64,000 nucleotides of DNA from Syntrophaceae bacterium UBA2280. GTDB lineage: Bacteria; Desulfobacterota; Syntrophia; Syntrophales; Smithellaceae. The notes under the pieces are model-generated. The model ran no database searches and was not told the DNA's origin. It worked only from the letters and a program-made list of their open reading frames with translations. This document shows, piece by piece, positions 27,273-36,269 of this stretch. The stretch spans positions 50,590-114,589 of the forward strand of contig DDWS01000001.1 in the NCBI GenBank assembly GCA_002347685.1. Reading direction: 5' to 3'. A program made the position numbers and the translations under genes. Positions within the stretch are counted from its first letter, which is position 1, and each line of letters begins with the position of its first letter.

Positions 27273-27944
27273 ATGATCGTACTGGACAATTTATCCAAAA
27301 CGTTTATAAAAGACGGAAATCGCATCGAGGTTCTCAAAAACCTGAACCTCGAGATCAAGAAGGGAGAATCGGTGGCGATTCTCGGTGTTTCCGGAGCAGG
27401 CAAAAGCACACTCATTCATATTCTGGGAACGCTGGATCATCCGACATCCGGGAGGTTTTCAATCAACGGACAGAACATCTTTGAGTGGAAAGAGGAGGAA
27501 ATCTCCCGTTTCCGCAATACGCACATCGGTTTTATTTTTCAGTTCAACAATCTGCTATTGGAATTCAACGCACTGGAAAATACGATGATGCCCGCCCTGA
27601 TATCCGGACTGCCGAAAAAACAGGCCGCTCAAAGGGCACGGGAACTGCTGGAGGACGTGGGCCTGGAGCACCGGCTGAATCACAAACCCGGAGAGCTCTC
27701 CGGTGGAGAGCAGCAGCGCGTGGCCATCGCCCGCGCCTTGATCATGGAACCGGATATTCTGCTGGCGGACGAACCGACGGGAAACCTTGACACGGAAACG
27801 GGAAAAAAGATAGAAGACATCCTGGTGAACCTGAATGCAACAAAAACGATCACGCTGGTTGTGGTAACCCATAATCAAATGCTGGCGGAAAGGATGAGCC
27901 GCAGAATCGGTCTGCGCGACGGGATAATACATGATTTTAACTAA
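27273..27944 (+). CDS. lolD: lipoprotein release ABC ATPase
   Basis: The ATPase drives the Lol permease. Its 223 residues contain Walker A GVSGAGKST, the signature LSGGEQQRVAIARAL, Walker B DILLADEPTGNLD and the His switch VVTHN. The length and the PTGNLD segment are typical of the LolD/MacB group. Its last 14 bp overlap the start of bamA, so lipoprotein export and outer-membrane assembly are translationally coupled. Confidence 0.94.
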   Translation: MIVLDNLSKTFIKDGNRIEVLKNLNLEIKKGESVAILGVSGAGKSTLIHILGTLDHPTSGRFSINGQNIFEWKEEEISRFRNTHIGFIFQFNNLLLEFNALENTMMPALISGLPKKQAAQRARELLEDVGLEHRLNHKPGELSGGEQQRVAIARALIMEPDILLADEPTGNLDTETGKKIEDILVNLNATKTITLVVVTHNQMLAERMSRRIGLRDGIIHDFN

Positions 27945-30585
27945 ACATTCGCTACGTGCCCTGATTATCATTCTCGGGGTGGTTCTCGGCTTTACAGGCG
28001 GGGTGGCCGAAGCGCAGACGGTCAAAAAGATCAGTGTGCTGCCTTTCGAGGTTCATAGCAGAGATGACAGTGCAAATCTCCAGGAATCCCTCTTCCTTCA
28101 GCTCACCGCTGAACTCAAAAAAGAGAGGCAACTCGATTGGGTCGATCCCGGGCCTTATCGCCTGAGCAAAACGCCGGCCGATCACAGCCAGGCAATTGCG
28201 GCGGGAAAAACGCTGGGCGCAGACTATGTCTTGACCGGATTTGTGACCCAGTTCGGTGAAACCATCAATATTGACGCACGCCTGACCGATGTTGCGTCCG
28301 GAACCGAACTTCTACCCATCTCCGTCTCAGGAAAAGCCGCAGTAGGCATTGGAGAACTGGCGGCACAGCTGAGGGTGGCGATCCTGAGCCGCACCGGACT
28401 GGTGCACACCATAGCCCGGGTGGACATCGCCGGCAACCTTAAAATCGGCGCGGCCGCCATTACCGAACAGATCAAAAGCAGGCCCGGCAGAATCTTCAGC
28501 GAAGCGGACGTGACCGCTGATATCCGGACGATCTTTAAAATGGGATTTTTTCTGGATGTGGCTGCATCGGTGTCCACAGAGGCTGCGGGAAAAGTCATCA
28601 CCTTCACCGTGCAGGAAAAGGGTTTGGTTTCGGAAATACGCATCATCGGCAACAAGGCATTGAGCAAGGACGACATTCTCGATGCCATGACGGTGAAAAC
28701 CCGCCAAAGCGTCCATCCGGAGCAGCTCAAAGCGGATATTCAGAAAATCAAAGCCCTCTATGACACCAAGGGTTATTATAATGCCGAAATCCGGGAAAAA
28801 ATCGAACCGGACGGCGAAAAGGATTCCCGGGTGGTTCTGGAAATCAGGGAGAACGACCGGGTATACATCCGATCCATCACCTTTGAAGGCATCGAGGCCT
28901 ACTCGAACAAAGAACTGGTCAACATGATGAGCACCAGCGAACGGACACTGCTGGGTTTCATTACCGACACCGGCGTGCTGCAACGCGACCAGCTCAGGCA
29001 GGACGTTCAGAAAATCAACGCTTTTTACTTCAACAACGGATTCATCAACGCGCAAATCGGAGAACCACAGGTCACCTATGACGCCAAAGGTATCTACATC
29101 CGGATTCCCGTCCGGGAAGGCAAAAGATTCAAAGTCGACAAGATCGGCATCTCCGGAGATGATCTGAAAATAACGCGGACGGAATTGCTGAATAAGCTTA
29201 AAACCAAATCCGGCAATCACTACGACCGCGAAGCCATCATGAAGGATATGGAGCTTTTGACCCAGACCGCCCAGGACGAAGGCTACGCCAATGTCGACAT
29301 CAATCCGCGCATCCTCACGCGGGAACAAGAGCAACTCGTCGACGTCGATTTCCAGATTCGCAAGGGACAGCCGATTCACATCTCGCGTATCGGCATTTCC
29401 GGCAATACCATCACGCGCGACAAGGTGATCCGCCGTCAGCTGTCCATCGTTGAAGGCGATTTGTATTCCAGCACAAAACTGAAAAACAGCTATGAGCGAT
29501 TAAACCAGCTGCGCTATTTCGAGGAAATTGACATTCAGACCGAAAAGGCGACAGATGACAAAATGGATGTCAATATTCGCGTCAAAGAGAAAAACACGGG
29601 CATGTTTATGGTTGGCGCAGGATACAGCGCCGTCGACCAGGCGATCATTATGGCCCAGGTCGTCCAGCAGAACTTCCTCGGTTACGGACAAATCCTGAGC
29701 CTGAAGGCTTCTTTGGGTTCCAAGACCAACAATTACGAGCTGTCCTTCACCGAACCGGCGCTTTTTGATCTGGCGCTGTGGTCCAAAGCGGACATCTGGA
29801 AATATAAGAAGGAATACGATTCCTATACGCTCGACACCCGCGGCGGCGGGCTGACTTTGGGCTACCCGCTGGTGGAGAGAATTACCGCCTATGCCGGCTA
29901 CCGTTTGAGCATCGACAACATCCAGGATATCAATCAGCTGACAGCGACACAATACATCAAGGATCAGGCCGGCGAACGGACGATAAGCTCTCTCACATTC
30001 ACCCTGATGCGCGACACGACCAACGATGCCATGTTCCCCTCGAAGGGCAGCAAGGCCAGCCTGTCCGTTCAGCAGGCGGGCGGACCACTGGGGGGCAACT
30101 CTCATTTTACAAAATACATCACCCACGCCGCCGCGTACTATCCCCTGTTTTGGGACGTGGTCTTCTGCGCGAAGGGCAGGCTCGGCTTCCTTCAGAACAA
30201 TGACGATGATGATTCGAAGATTCCCATCTACGAGCGGTTTGTTCTGGGCGGCATCACCTCACTGCGCGGTCTGCGATATGTCGGCCCCACCAATCCCGGT
30301 ACGAGCGACGTGATCGGCGGCACGCGGATGCTGAATTTCTCTCTGGAGCTGGTTTTTCCCTTTATCCGGGACGCGGGCATGAAAGGCGTTGTCTTTTATG
30401 ACGCGGGCAATTCCTGGAACAGCGGCATTCATCTCAACGATCTGAGACAAACCGCCGGGGTCGGCCTGCGATGGTATTCGCCCATCGGACCGCTGCGCCT
30501 GGAGTACGGCTGGGTGCTGGATCGCGGAAATCTTCAAGACGACGCAACCGGACGGTGGGAATTTACCATCGGCATGTTTATGTAA
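27931..30585 (+). CDS. bamA: outer-membrane assembly factor with extra N-terminal domain
   Basis: BamA inserts beta-barrel proteins into the outer membrane. A signal peptide ends near residue 28 (GVAEAQT). Residues about 30-150 form an additional periplasmic domain (VKKISVLPFEV, then LGADYVLTGFV) that resembles the N-terminal TolB/CsgG-like fold. Then come POTRA repeats up to about residue 500 and the 16-stranded barrel, with the conserved VLGGITSLRGLRYVGP segment and the aromatic C-terminal end (WEFTIGMFM). The 884-aa length exceeds the 800 or so typical of E. coli-type BamA because of the extra domain. Confidence 0.93.
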   Translation: MILTKHSLRALIIILGVVLGFTGGVAEAQTVKKISVLPFEVHSRDDSANLQESLFLQLTAELKKERQLDWVDPGPYRLSKTPADHSQAIAAGKTLGADYVLTGFVTQFGETINIDARLTDVASGTELLPISVSGKAAVGIGELAAQLRVAILSRTGLVHTIARVDIAGNLKIGAAAITEQIKSRPGRIFSEADVTADIRTIFKMGFFLDVAASVSTEAAGKVITFTVQEKGLVSEIRIIGNKALSKDDILDAMTVKTRQSVHPEQLKADIQKIKALYDTKGYYNAEIREKIEPDGEKDSRVVLEIRENDRVYIRSITFEGIEAYSNKELVNMMSTSERTLLGFITDTGVLQRDQLRQDVQKINAFYFNNGFINAQIGEPQVTYDAKGIYIRIPVREGKRFKVDKIGISGDDLKITRTELLNKLKTKSGNHYDREAIMKDMELLTQTAQDEGYANVDINPRILTREQEQLVDVDFQIRKGQPIHISRIGISGNTITRDKVIRRQLSIVEGDLYSSTKLKNSYERLNQLRYFEEIDIQTEKATDDKMDVNIRVKEKNTGMFMVGAGYSAVDQAIIMAQVVQQNFLGYGQILSLKASLGSKTNNYELSFTEPALFDLALWSKADIWKYKKEYDSYTLDTRGGGLTLGYPLVERITAYAGYRLSIDNIQDINQLTATQYIKDQAGERTISSLTFTLMRDTTNDAMFPSKGSKASLSVQQAGGPLGGNSHFTKYITHAAAYYPLFWDVVFCAKGRLGFLQNNDDDDSKIPIYERFVLGGITSLRGLRYVGPTNPGTSDVIGGTRMLNFSLELVFPFIRDAGMKGVVFYDAGNSWNSGIHLNDLRQTAGVGLRWYSPIGPLRLEYGWVLDRGNLQDDATGRWEFTIGMFM

Positions 30586-30646
30586 TGCAGGGATGAAGCA
30601 ACCCTTCATCGAACGGATTCACAAAACCAATAAAAGGAGACATGAA

Positions 30647-31177
30647 ATGAAGAAGAATATCGGTTTGATCGCAGGATGTATCCTGCTTGTGCTTGCGTAC
30701 AGCAGCGTATCTTTCGCCCAGGATAAAATCGGGTTTATCAACGTCCGTGAAATTATCAGCAATTCGGCCGCCGGCAAAAAAGCCGCGGATGAATTCAAAA
30801 AAATCGCCGACAAGAAGCAGGCTGAAATCACCGCGGCGGAAAAAGAGCTCCAGACCCTGAAAGATGATCTCGAAAAGAAAAGCTCAATTATGACGGCGCA
30901 GGCCCGCAGGGAAAAGGAAACGGATTACCAGAAGAAAGTACGCGACTACCAGTTGCTCGTCAATGACGCGCGCGAGGATTTGGGAAAACGCGACCAGGAA
31001 ATGTTCGAAAAACTCATTCCGGAGATCTGGAAGGCGGTGGCTGTCGTCGCGGAAAAAGAAAAGCTTACCTTAGTGATCGATATCGCCACCCTGCCGGTTC
31101 CCTACTATGATAAAACCAGGGAAATCAGCAAAAAAGTCATCGAGGAATTCAACAAGCTCTCAAGCGCCAAGAAATAG
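30647..31177 (+). CDS. ompH: periplasmic chaperone OmpH/Skp
   Basis: Skp-type chaperones hold unfolded outer-membrane proteins in the periplasm. The 176-aa product has a signal peptide cut after VSFAQ, a short beta core (DKIGFINVREIISNS), and long coiled-coil arms rich in Lys and Glu. The ATG at 30647 follows AAAGGAGA by 6 bp. It lies between bamA and lpxD, the usual place. Confidence 0.92.
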   Translation: MKKNIGLIAGCILLVLAYSSVSFAQDKIGFINVREIISNSAAGKKAADEFKKIADKKQAEITAAEKELQTLKDDLEKKSSIMTAQARREKETDYQKKVRDYQLLVNDAREDLGKRDQEMFEKLIPEIWKAVAVVAEKEKLTLVIDIATLPVPYYDKTREISKKVIEEFNKLSSAKK

Positions 31178-31190
31178 CGGACCGGCCGCG

Positions 31191-32234
31191 ATGAAAAAAA
31201 GTCTTCAGGAAATAGCCGCCCTCATCGGCGGCCAGGTGATCGGAAACCCGGACGCGACCGTCCGGGATATCCGCCCCGTTGAGGAGGCGGGCGATGGCGA
31301 TCTGACGTTCATCGCCAATAAGCGTTACGCGAAGCTGCTTAAAACCACCTCCGCGACTGCCATTCTCGCACCGCCGGGAACGGAGGCAACAGGGAAAAAT
31401 CTCATCCTCTGCGGGGATCCCCATGCCGCTTTCGGGAAACTGCTGGGAATGTTTTACCCCCTGGATCACGGCGCTTCCGGCATCAGCCCGGAGGCATATA
31501 TCGAGCAGGGCGCGCTGGTTTCCGATCAGGCGACCCTGTTCCCGCGGTGCGTGATCAGCCGCGGCGCGCGCATCGACCGGGGCGCGGTGATTTATCCCGG
31601 CGTGTTTATCGGCCAAAACGCCGTCATCGGCGAAGATTCCGTCCTCTACGCGAACGTGAGTGTTTACCAGCGCTGCGTGATCGGCAAAAGGGTCATCGTA
31701 CACGCAGGCGCGGTCATCGGCGCGGACGGCTTCGGCTTTGCCGCACCCGGCGTATCCAATCTCAAGATTCCACAGGTCGGCATCGTCCAGATTGACGACG
31801 ATGTGGAAATCGGCGCCAACACCACGGTGGATCGCGCGACCATGGGAAAAACCCGGATCGGGCGCAATGTCAAAATCGACAACCTCGTTCAGATCGCGCA
31901 CAATGTCGTCATCGGAGAAAACTCGGCGATTGCCGCGCAGGCGGGCATTTCCGGCTCCACCCGGCTGGGCGTAAGCGTCATGGTGGGTGGACAGACCGGC
32001 ATGGTCGGCCATCTGACCATCGGAGACCATGTGAGAGTCGCCGCCGCATCCGCCATTCACAAGGATGTCGCGTCAGGACAAACAGTTGGCGGAGCACCCC
32101 ATCTGCCTTACCAGGAATGGCTGAAAGTGGAAGCCTGCCGATCGAAACTTCCGGATATGCGCGCGAAACTCGAACAAATGTCCCGGCAGATCGAGGAGCT
32201 CAAAAAGCAAATTCAGACATTAAGCGAAGGTTGA
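31191..32234 (+). CDS. lpxD: UDP-3-O-acylglucosamine N-acyltransferase
   Basis: LpxD adds the second acyl chain, from acyl-ACP, to the lipid A precursor. The 347-aa protein has the N-terminal uridine-binding domain, many left-handed beta-helix hexapeptide repeats (residues about 105-300), the catalytic His in QIAHNVVIGENS, and a C-terminal helix (LEQMSRQIEELKKQIQTL). The ATG at 31191 was chosen because the homologous N-terminus begins at MKKSLQEIAALIGG. The stop overlaps the lpxA start. Confidence 0.95.
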   Translation: MKKSLQEIAALIGGQVIGNPDATVRDIRPVEEAGDGDLTFIANKRYAKLLKTTSATAILAPPGTEATGKNLILCGDPHAAFGKLLGMFYPLDHGASGISPEAYIEQGALVSDQATLFPRCVISRGARIDRGAVIYPGVFIGQNAVIGEDSVLYANVSVYQRCVIGKRVIVHAGAVIGADGFGFAAPGVSNLKIPQVGIVQIDDDVEIGANTTVDRATMGKTRIGRNVKIDNLVQIAHNVVIGENSAIAAQAGISGSTRLGVSVMVGGQTGMVGHLTIGDHVRVAAASAIHKDVASGQTVGGAPHLPYQEWLKVEACRSKLPDMRAKLEQMSRQIEELKKQIQTLSEG

Positions 32235-33013
32235 TGAACATGAAAATACATCCCACAGCGATTGTCGCACCGGATGCCCGCCTGGAAGATGGCGTGGAAA
32301 TCGGTCCCTATTCAGTTATCGGTCAGGACGTCACCATCGGACGAAACACCGTCATCGGTTCTCACACGGTCATCGACGATTACACGCAAATTGGAGAAGG
32401 TTGCCGCATCTTTCAATTCGCTTCGATCGGCGCACCCCCGCAGGACTTAAAATTCGGCGGCGAAAAAACGCGTGTGGTGATCGGCAATTTTAACACCATC
32501 CGTGAATTCGTCACGATTCACCGTCCCACCACTGCTGATATCGGGTTGACGGTCTTAGGCGATCACAACCTGATTATGGCGTACTGCCACATCGCGCACA
32601 ACTGCATCCTTGGGAGCCACATTATCATGGCCAATGCGGCGATGCTTGCCGGTCATATCCCGGTGGAAGACTGGGCGATCATCAGCGGCCTCACAGGGAT
32701 CCATCAGTTCACACGCATCGGCGCCCACTGCATGATCGGTGGCGCCTCCGCCGTTCTCAAGGACGTTCCTCCCTACACCATCGCTTCCGGCAATCACGCA
32801 AAACTGTTCGGACTGAACCTGATCGGACTGAAAAGACGCAACTTCCCCGAAAACGTGATCAATGCACTCAAAGACGCGTACCGGATTGTTTTCCGATCCG
32901 ACATGATCCTGGAAGAGGCGCTGGAAAAGGCGCAAAATGAAGTGGAAGACTGCCCGGAGGTCCGTCACTTCATCCAGTTTATCAAAGAATCGAAAAGAAG
33001 CATCTGCCGCTGA
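32234..33013 (+). CDS. lpxA: UDP-GlcNAc(3N) acyltransferase
   Basis: LpxA starts lipid A synthesis by acylating position 3 of the sugar nucleotide. Hexapeptide repeats fill residues 1-185, with the catalytic His in YCHIAHNCILGSH, followed by a helical C-terminal domain. The start is ATG at 32234 or 32240, overlapping the lpxD stop. No fabZ lies between lpxD and lpxA, unlike the E. coli arrangement. Because gnnA- and gnnB-like genes follow directly, this enzyme may prefer UDP-GlcNAc3N, forming an amide instead of an ester. Confidence 0.94.
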   Translation: MNMKIHPTAIVAPDARLEDGVEIGPYSVIGQDVTIGRNTVIGSHTVIDDYTQIGEGCRIFQFASIGAPPQDLKFGGEKTRVVIGNFNTIREFVTIHRPTTADIGLTVLGDHNLIMAYCHIAHNCILGSHIIMANAAMLAGHIPVEDWAIISGLTGIHQFTRIGAHCMIGGASAVLKDVPPYTIASGNHAKLFGLNLIGLKRRNFPENVINALKDAYRIVFRSDMILEEALEKAQNEVEDCPEVRHFIQFIKESKRSICR

Positions 33014-33017
33014 GGAC

Positions 33018-33980
33018 ATGACCATGACTCAAAAAAAGAAACTCAAAATCGGCGTTGTCGGCATCGGGCACCTGGGAAGCTATCATCTCCAGAAATATGC
33101 CAAGATTGATTCCTGCGAAATCACTGCCGTGTCCGATACGCAGCCGGACAAGGCCATGAAAGCGGCCGAGCTTTATGCCTGCCCGGGATTTTCCGACCAC
33201 CGCGCACTCATCGGCAAGGTCGACGCGGTCAGCATCGCCGTTCCCACAGGTTTTCACCATGCCGTCGCCCGTGATTTTCTGGCCGCCGGCATTGATGTGC
33301 TCATCGAAAAACCGATCTGTTCGACGGTGGAAGAGGCGGACGACCTGCTCGCGCTGGCCGAAAAGAACAAACTGGTTTTTCAGGTCGGTTTTGTCGAGCG
33401 ATTCAATCCGGCCGTCATGGCGCTGGACAAAGTCATCACCCGACCGGTTTTCATCGAAGTGCACCGCCTGCACCCCTTCTTCGAGCGCGGCACCGACGTG
33501 GACGTGATTCTGGATTTAATGATTCACGATCTGGACATTATTTTGAAATTTGTCCATTCACCCCTGACGAATGTCGAGGCTGTCGGCGTTCCCATCCTCT
33601 CCGATAAAATCGATATCTCCAACGTGCGCCTGTCGTTTGCCTGCGGGTGTATCGCCAATATCACAGCCAGCCGCATCAGCGCCAAGACCATGCAGAAACT
33701 CCGTTTCTTCGGCCCGGAAGGCTACCATGCCGTCGACACGCGCAAACGGGAAATCCTGTCGCTGACCAAGATCACAAACGGCGAAGGCAAGCAGCAGATT
33801 GTTCAAAACAACATTGAAGTCGGCAGCCATGATCCCCTGGAAGAAGAAATCCGCGCGTTTGTCGAAGCGGTGCAGACACGCTGCGCTCCGCCGGTCACCG
33901 GCGAGGACGGCCGCCGTGCGCTTGCGCTGGCCGTAGAAATTCTGCAAAAAATGAAAACTCACGAGGATATTCAGCTATGA
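33018..33980 (+). CDS. gnnA: Gfo/Idh/MocA oxidoreductase, GnnA-like
   Basis: The 320-aa protein has the Rossmann start KIGVVGIGHLGSYH, the conserved EKPICSTVEEAD, and a C-terminal alpha/beta domain typical of Gfo/Idh/MocA dehydrogenases. GnnA of Acidithiobacillus oxidises the 3-OH of UDP-GlcNAc to a keto group, and its gene lies with gnnB between lpxA and lpxB, exactly as here. Sequence alone does not settle the substrate, so the name rests on family plus position. The start overlaps nothing but follows lpxA by 4 bp, and the stop overlaps the aminotransferase start as ATGA. Confidence 0.78.
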   Translation: MTMTQKKKLKIGVVGIGHLGSYHLQKYAKIDSCEITAVSDTQPDKAMKAAELYACPGFSDHRALIGKVDAVSIAVPTGFHHAVARDFLAAGIDVLIEKPICSTVEEADDLLALAEKNKLVFQVGFVERFNPAVMALDKVITRPVFIEVHRLHPFFERGTDVDVILDLMIHDLDIILKFVHSPLTNVEAVGVPILSDKIDISNVRLSFACGCIANITASRISAKTMQKLRFFGPEGYHAVDTRKREILSLTKITNGEGKQQIVQNNIEVGSHDPLEEEIRAFVEAVQTRCAPPVTGEDGRRALALAVEILQKMKTHEDIQL

Positions 33981-35068
33981 TCCCGATGGTCGATTTAAAA
34001 AGACAATACCTGCTCCTGAAAAAAGAAATCGATGCCGCCGTCTCCGACGTCCTGGCGCAAACGCAGTTTATTTTAGGCCCGAACGTCAAGGCGCTGGAAA
34101 AGGAAGTGGCGGATTATCACAATCTTTCGCACGCTGTAGGCGTGGCCAACGGCACGGACGCGCTTTTGCTGGCGCTGCGCGCCTGCGATATCGGACCGGG
34201 CGACGAAGTCATCACGACACCCTTCACCTTTATCGCCACGGCGGAAGTGGTGGCGACCCTCGGCGCGAAACCGGTTTTTGTAGACATCCGGCCCGATACG
34301 TTCAATATCGATCCGGCTAAAATCGCCGCCGCCGTCGGGCCCAAAACTAAGGCCATCATCCCCGTTCATTTATTCGGCCATCCTGCGGACATGGCCCCGA
34401 TTATGGATATTGCGCGCAAACATCACCTGAAAGTCATTGAAGACTGCGCGCAGGCATTCGGCGCAAAATACCAGGGTCAGACCGTGGGCACGTTCGGCGA
34501 TGCGGGGTGCTTCAGTTTTTTCCCCAGCAAGAACCTGGGTTGCTACGGTGACGGCGGCATGGTTGTCACCGCCGCAGATGATATCGCGGAAAAAATCTCC
34601 ATGCTGCGCAATCACGGCAGCCGCGAACGCTATTATCATGCCGAAATCGGCTACAACAGCCGTCTCGACGAGATGCAGGCCGCGATCCTGCGCGTGAAAC
34701 TCAAAAACATCGACACGATGAATGAGGCGCGGCGACATAACGCGGCTCTGTATTGCTCGTCGATCCGCCGGGAAGGCGTCATCTTGCCTGTCGAAACGGC
34801 GGGCAACACGCATGTCTATCACCAGTTTACCCTCCGTGCGAAAAATCGTCAGGCGATCGCCCGGGCGCTGTCGGAAAAAGACATCGCCTCGGCCATTTAT
34901 TACCCGGTTGCTCTGCATCAGCAGGAGATTTTCGTTCGGATGTATCCTGCATCAACCCCTCTGCCGGTCAGTGAAACCTGCTCGTCGGAAGTCCTGTCCC
35001 TTCCCATGTTTCCGGAAATGCAGCCTGATGAAGTCCGGCTGATTGCCGACGTGATCAATCATGTCTGA
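33977..35068 (+). CDS. gnnB: DegT/DnrJ aminotransferase, GnnB-like
   Basis: This PLP-dependent sugar aminotransferase has the cofactor Lys in FSFFPSKNLGCYGDGG, the VIEDCAQAFGA strand and the GTDALLLALRA N-terminal motif. In the Gnn pathway the second enzyme transfers an amino group from glutamate to the 3-keto sugar, giving UDP-GlcNAc3N. Its pairing with the Gfo/Idh dehydrogenase by a 4-bp overlap, and its place before lpxB, support that role. Similar DegT pairs also make O-antigen sugars, but those usually lie in glycosyltransferase clusters. Confidence 0.8.
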   Translation: MIPMVDLKRQYLLLKKEIDAAVSDVLAQTQFILGPNVKALEKEVADYHNLSHAVGVANGTDALLLALRACDIGPGDEVITTPFTFIATAEVVATLGAKPVFVDIRPDTFNIDPAKIAAAVGPKTKAIIPVHLFGHPADMAPIMDIARKHHLKVIEDCAQAFGAKYQGQTVGTFGDAGCFSFFPSKNLGCYGDGGMVVTAADDIAEKISMLRNHGSRERYYHAEIGYNSRLDEMQAAILRVKLKNIDTMNEARRHNAALYCSSIRREGVILPVETAGNTHVYHQFTLRAKNRQAIARALSEKDIASAIYYPVALHQQEIFVRMYPASTPLPVSETCSSEVLSLPMFPEMQPDEVRLIADVINHV

Positions 35069-36251
35069 TGAAAACAAAAAGAGCTTTCCTGTCCCCCGGG
35101 AAAGGCGCGTTCTGATCGTCGCAGGGGAAGCCTCGGGCGATCTTCACGGCGCCGGTCTGGTTGCGGAAATGCTCAACATTCATCCCGCGCTGCAATTTCG
35201 CGGCATCGGCGGCAATTGTATGCAGGCGGCAGGCGTTGAACTGCTGGCTCATGTCTCGGACATGGCCATCATCGGCATCAAGGAGATCCTTCCGAAACTG
35301 GGTTTTTTGCGCAAAACCATCCGGCAACTCAAGCAGGTTATGGACGAATGGAAGCCGGAGATGGTGGTTTTGATCGACTACCCCGACTTCAACCTCTACA
35401 TCGCAGCCCGGGCCGCCAGAAAAAGAGGCATCAAGGTTTTTTACTATATCAGTCCCCAGGTCTGGGCCTGGCGGAAGGGCAGAATCCGTCAAATCAAGCG
35501 GCTGGTGGACCGGATGGCCGTCATTCTCCCTTTTGAAGTGGATGTTTACGCAAAGGAGGGGTTTCAGGTCGATTTCGTCGGCCACCCGCTTCTGGACATG
35601 GTGAAACCCGACCTCACAAAACCCCAAGCCAGGCGAAGTCTGGGGCTTGTCGAAAACCATACCACCGTCGGCCTTCTGCCGGGAAGCCGGTCGGCTGAAA
35701 TCAGGAAACTTTTGGGCGATATGCTGGACGCGGCAAGGATCATCAAGTCGCGGATCCCCGACGTGCAATTTGTCTTGCCGCTGGCCCAGACGCTCGACGA
35801 AACAATCATCACCGGCCCCCTTGCCGCATCAGGGCTCACCGTAAAGATCGTATCGGGGAAAATCTATGACGTCATGGCCTGCTGCGATCTCGCCATCGTG
35901 ACATCGGGCACGGCAACGCTGGAAACGGGACTGATGGGCGTGCCGACGGTGATCATTTACAAAATACCGCAAATCGAGTATTGGATTGGCAGAATGATTG
36001 TTTCCGCGCGCAACATCGGGCTTTGCAACATCATCGCCGGAAAAACCATTATGCCGGAACTGATCCAGAAAGACGCCTGCGGCCCGACGATTGCCAGAGA
36101 AGCGCTGGCGATATTGCACAATGAAGAAAGAAAACGCCGGATCATCGATGATCTGGCCAACATCCGCACTAGTTTAGGATCGCCCGGCGCCGCGTCGCGG
36201 GCCGCGGCCATTGCCTGCGATCTGCTTGACCGGGACATGCCCGGAACCTGA
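35061..36251 (+). CDS. lpxB: lipid A disaccharide synthase
   Basis: LpxB joins lipid X and UDP-diacyl-glucosamine into the lipid A disaccharide. The 396-aa product shows the GT19 family start VLIVAGEASGDLHGAGL, the FYYISPQVWAWRKGR motif, LLPGSRSAEI, and the C-terminal TSGTATLETGLMGVP. The start overlaps the aminotransferase stop by 8 bp. The downstream gap to msbA is 18 bp. Confidence 0.95.
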   Translation: MSDENKKSFPVPRERRVLIVAGEASGDLHGAGLVAEMLNIHPALQFRGIGGNCMQAAGVELLAHVSDMAIIGIKEILPKLGFLRKTIRQLKQVMDEWKPEMVVLIDYPDFNLYIAARAARKRGIKVFYYISPQVWAWRKGRIRQIKRLVDRMAVILPFEVDVYAKEGFQVDFVGHPLLDMVKPDLTKPQARRSLGLVENHTTVGLLPGSRSAEIRKLLGDMLDAARIIKSRIPDVQFVLPLAQTLDETIITGPLAASGLTVKIVSGKIYDVMACCDLAIVTSGTATLETGLMGVPTVIIYKIPQIEYWIGRMIVSARNIGLCNIIAGKTIMPELIQKDACGPTIAREALAILHNEERKRRIIDDLANIRTSLGSPGAASRAAAIACDLLDRDMPGT

Positions 36252-36269
36252 TAAAAAGGACACCATACA

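Noticed and set aside
28327..29379. Long antisense ORF inside bamA
   Set aside because: It is in the shadow of a GC-rich gene with strong family evidence. Other antisense frames in the lpx genes (31149-32060) and the ferredoxin gene (42717-43844) were rejected for the same reason.
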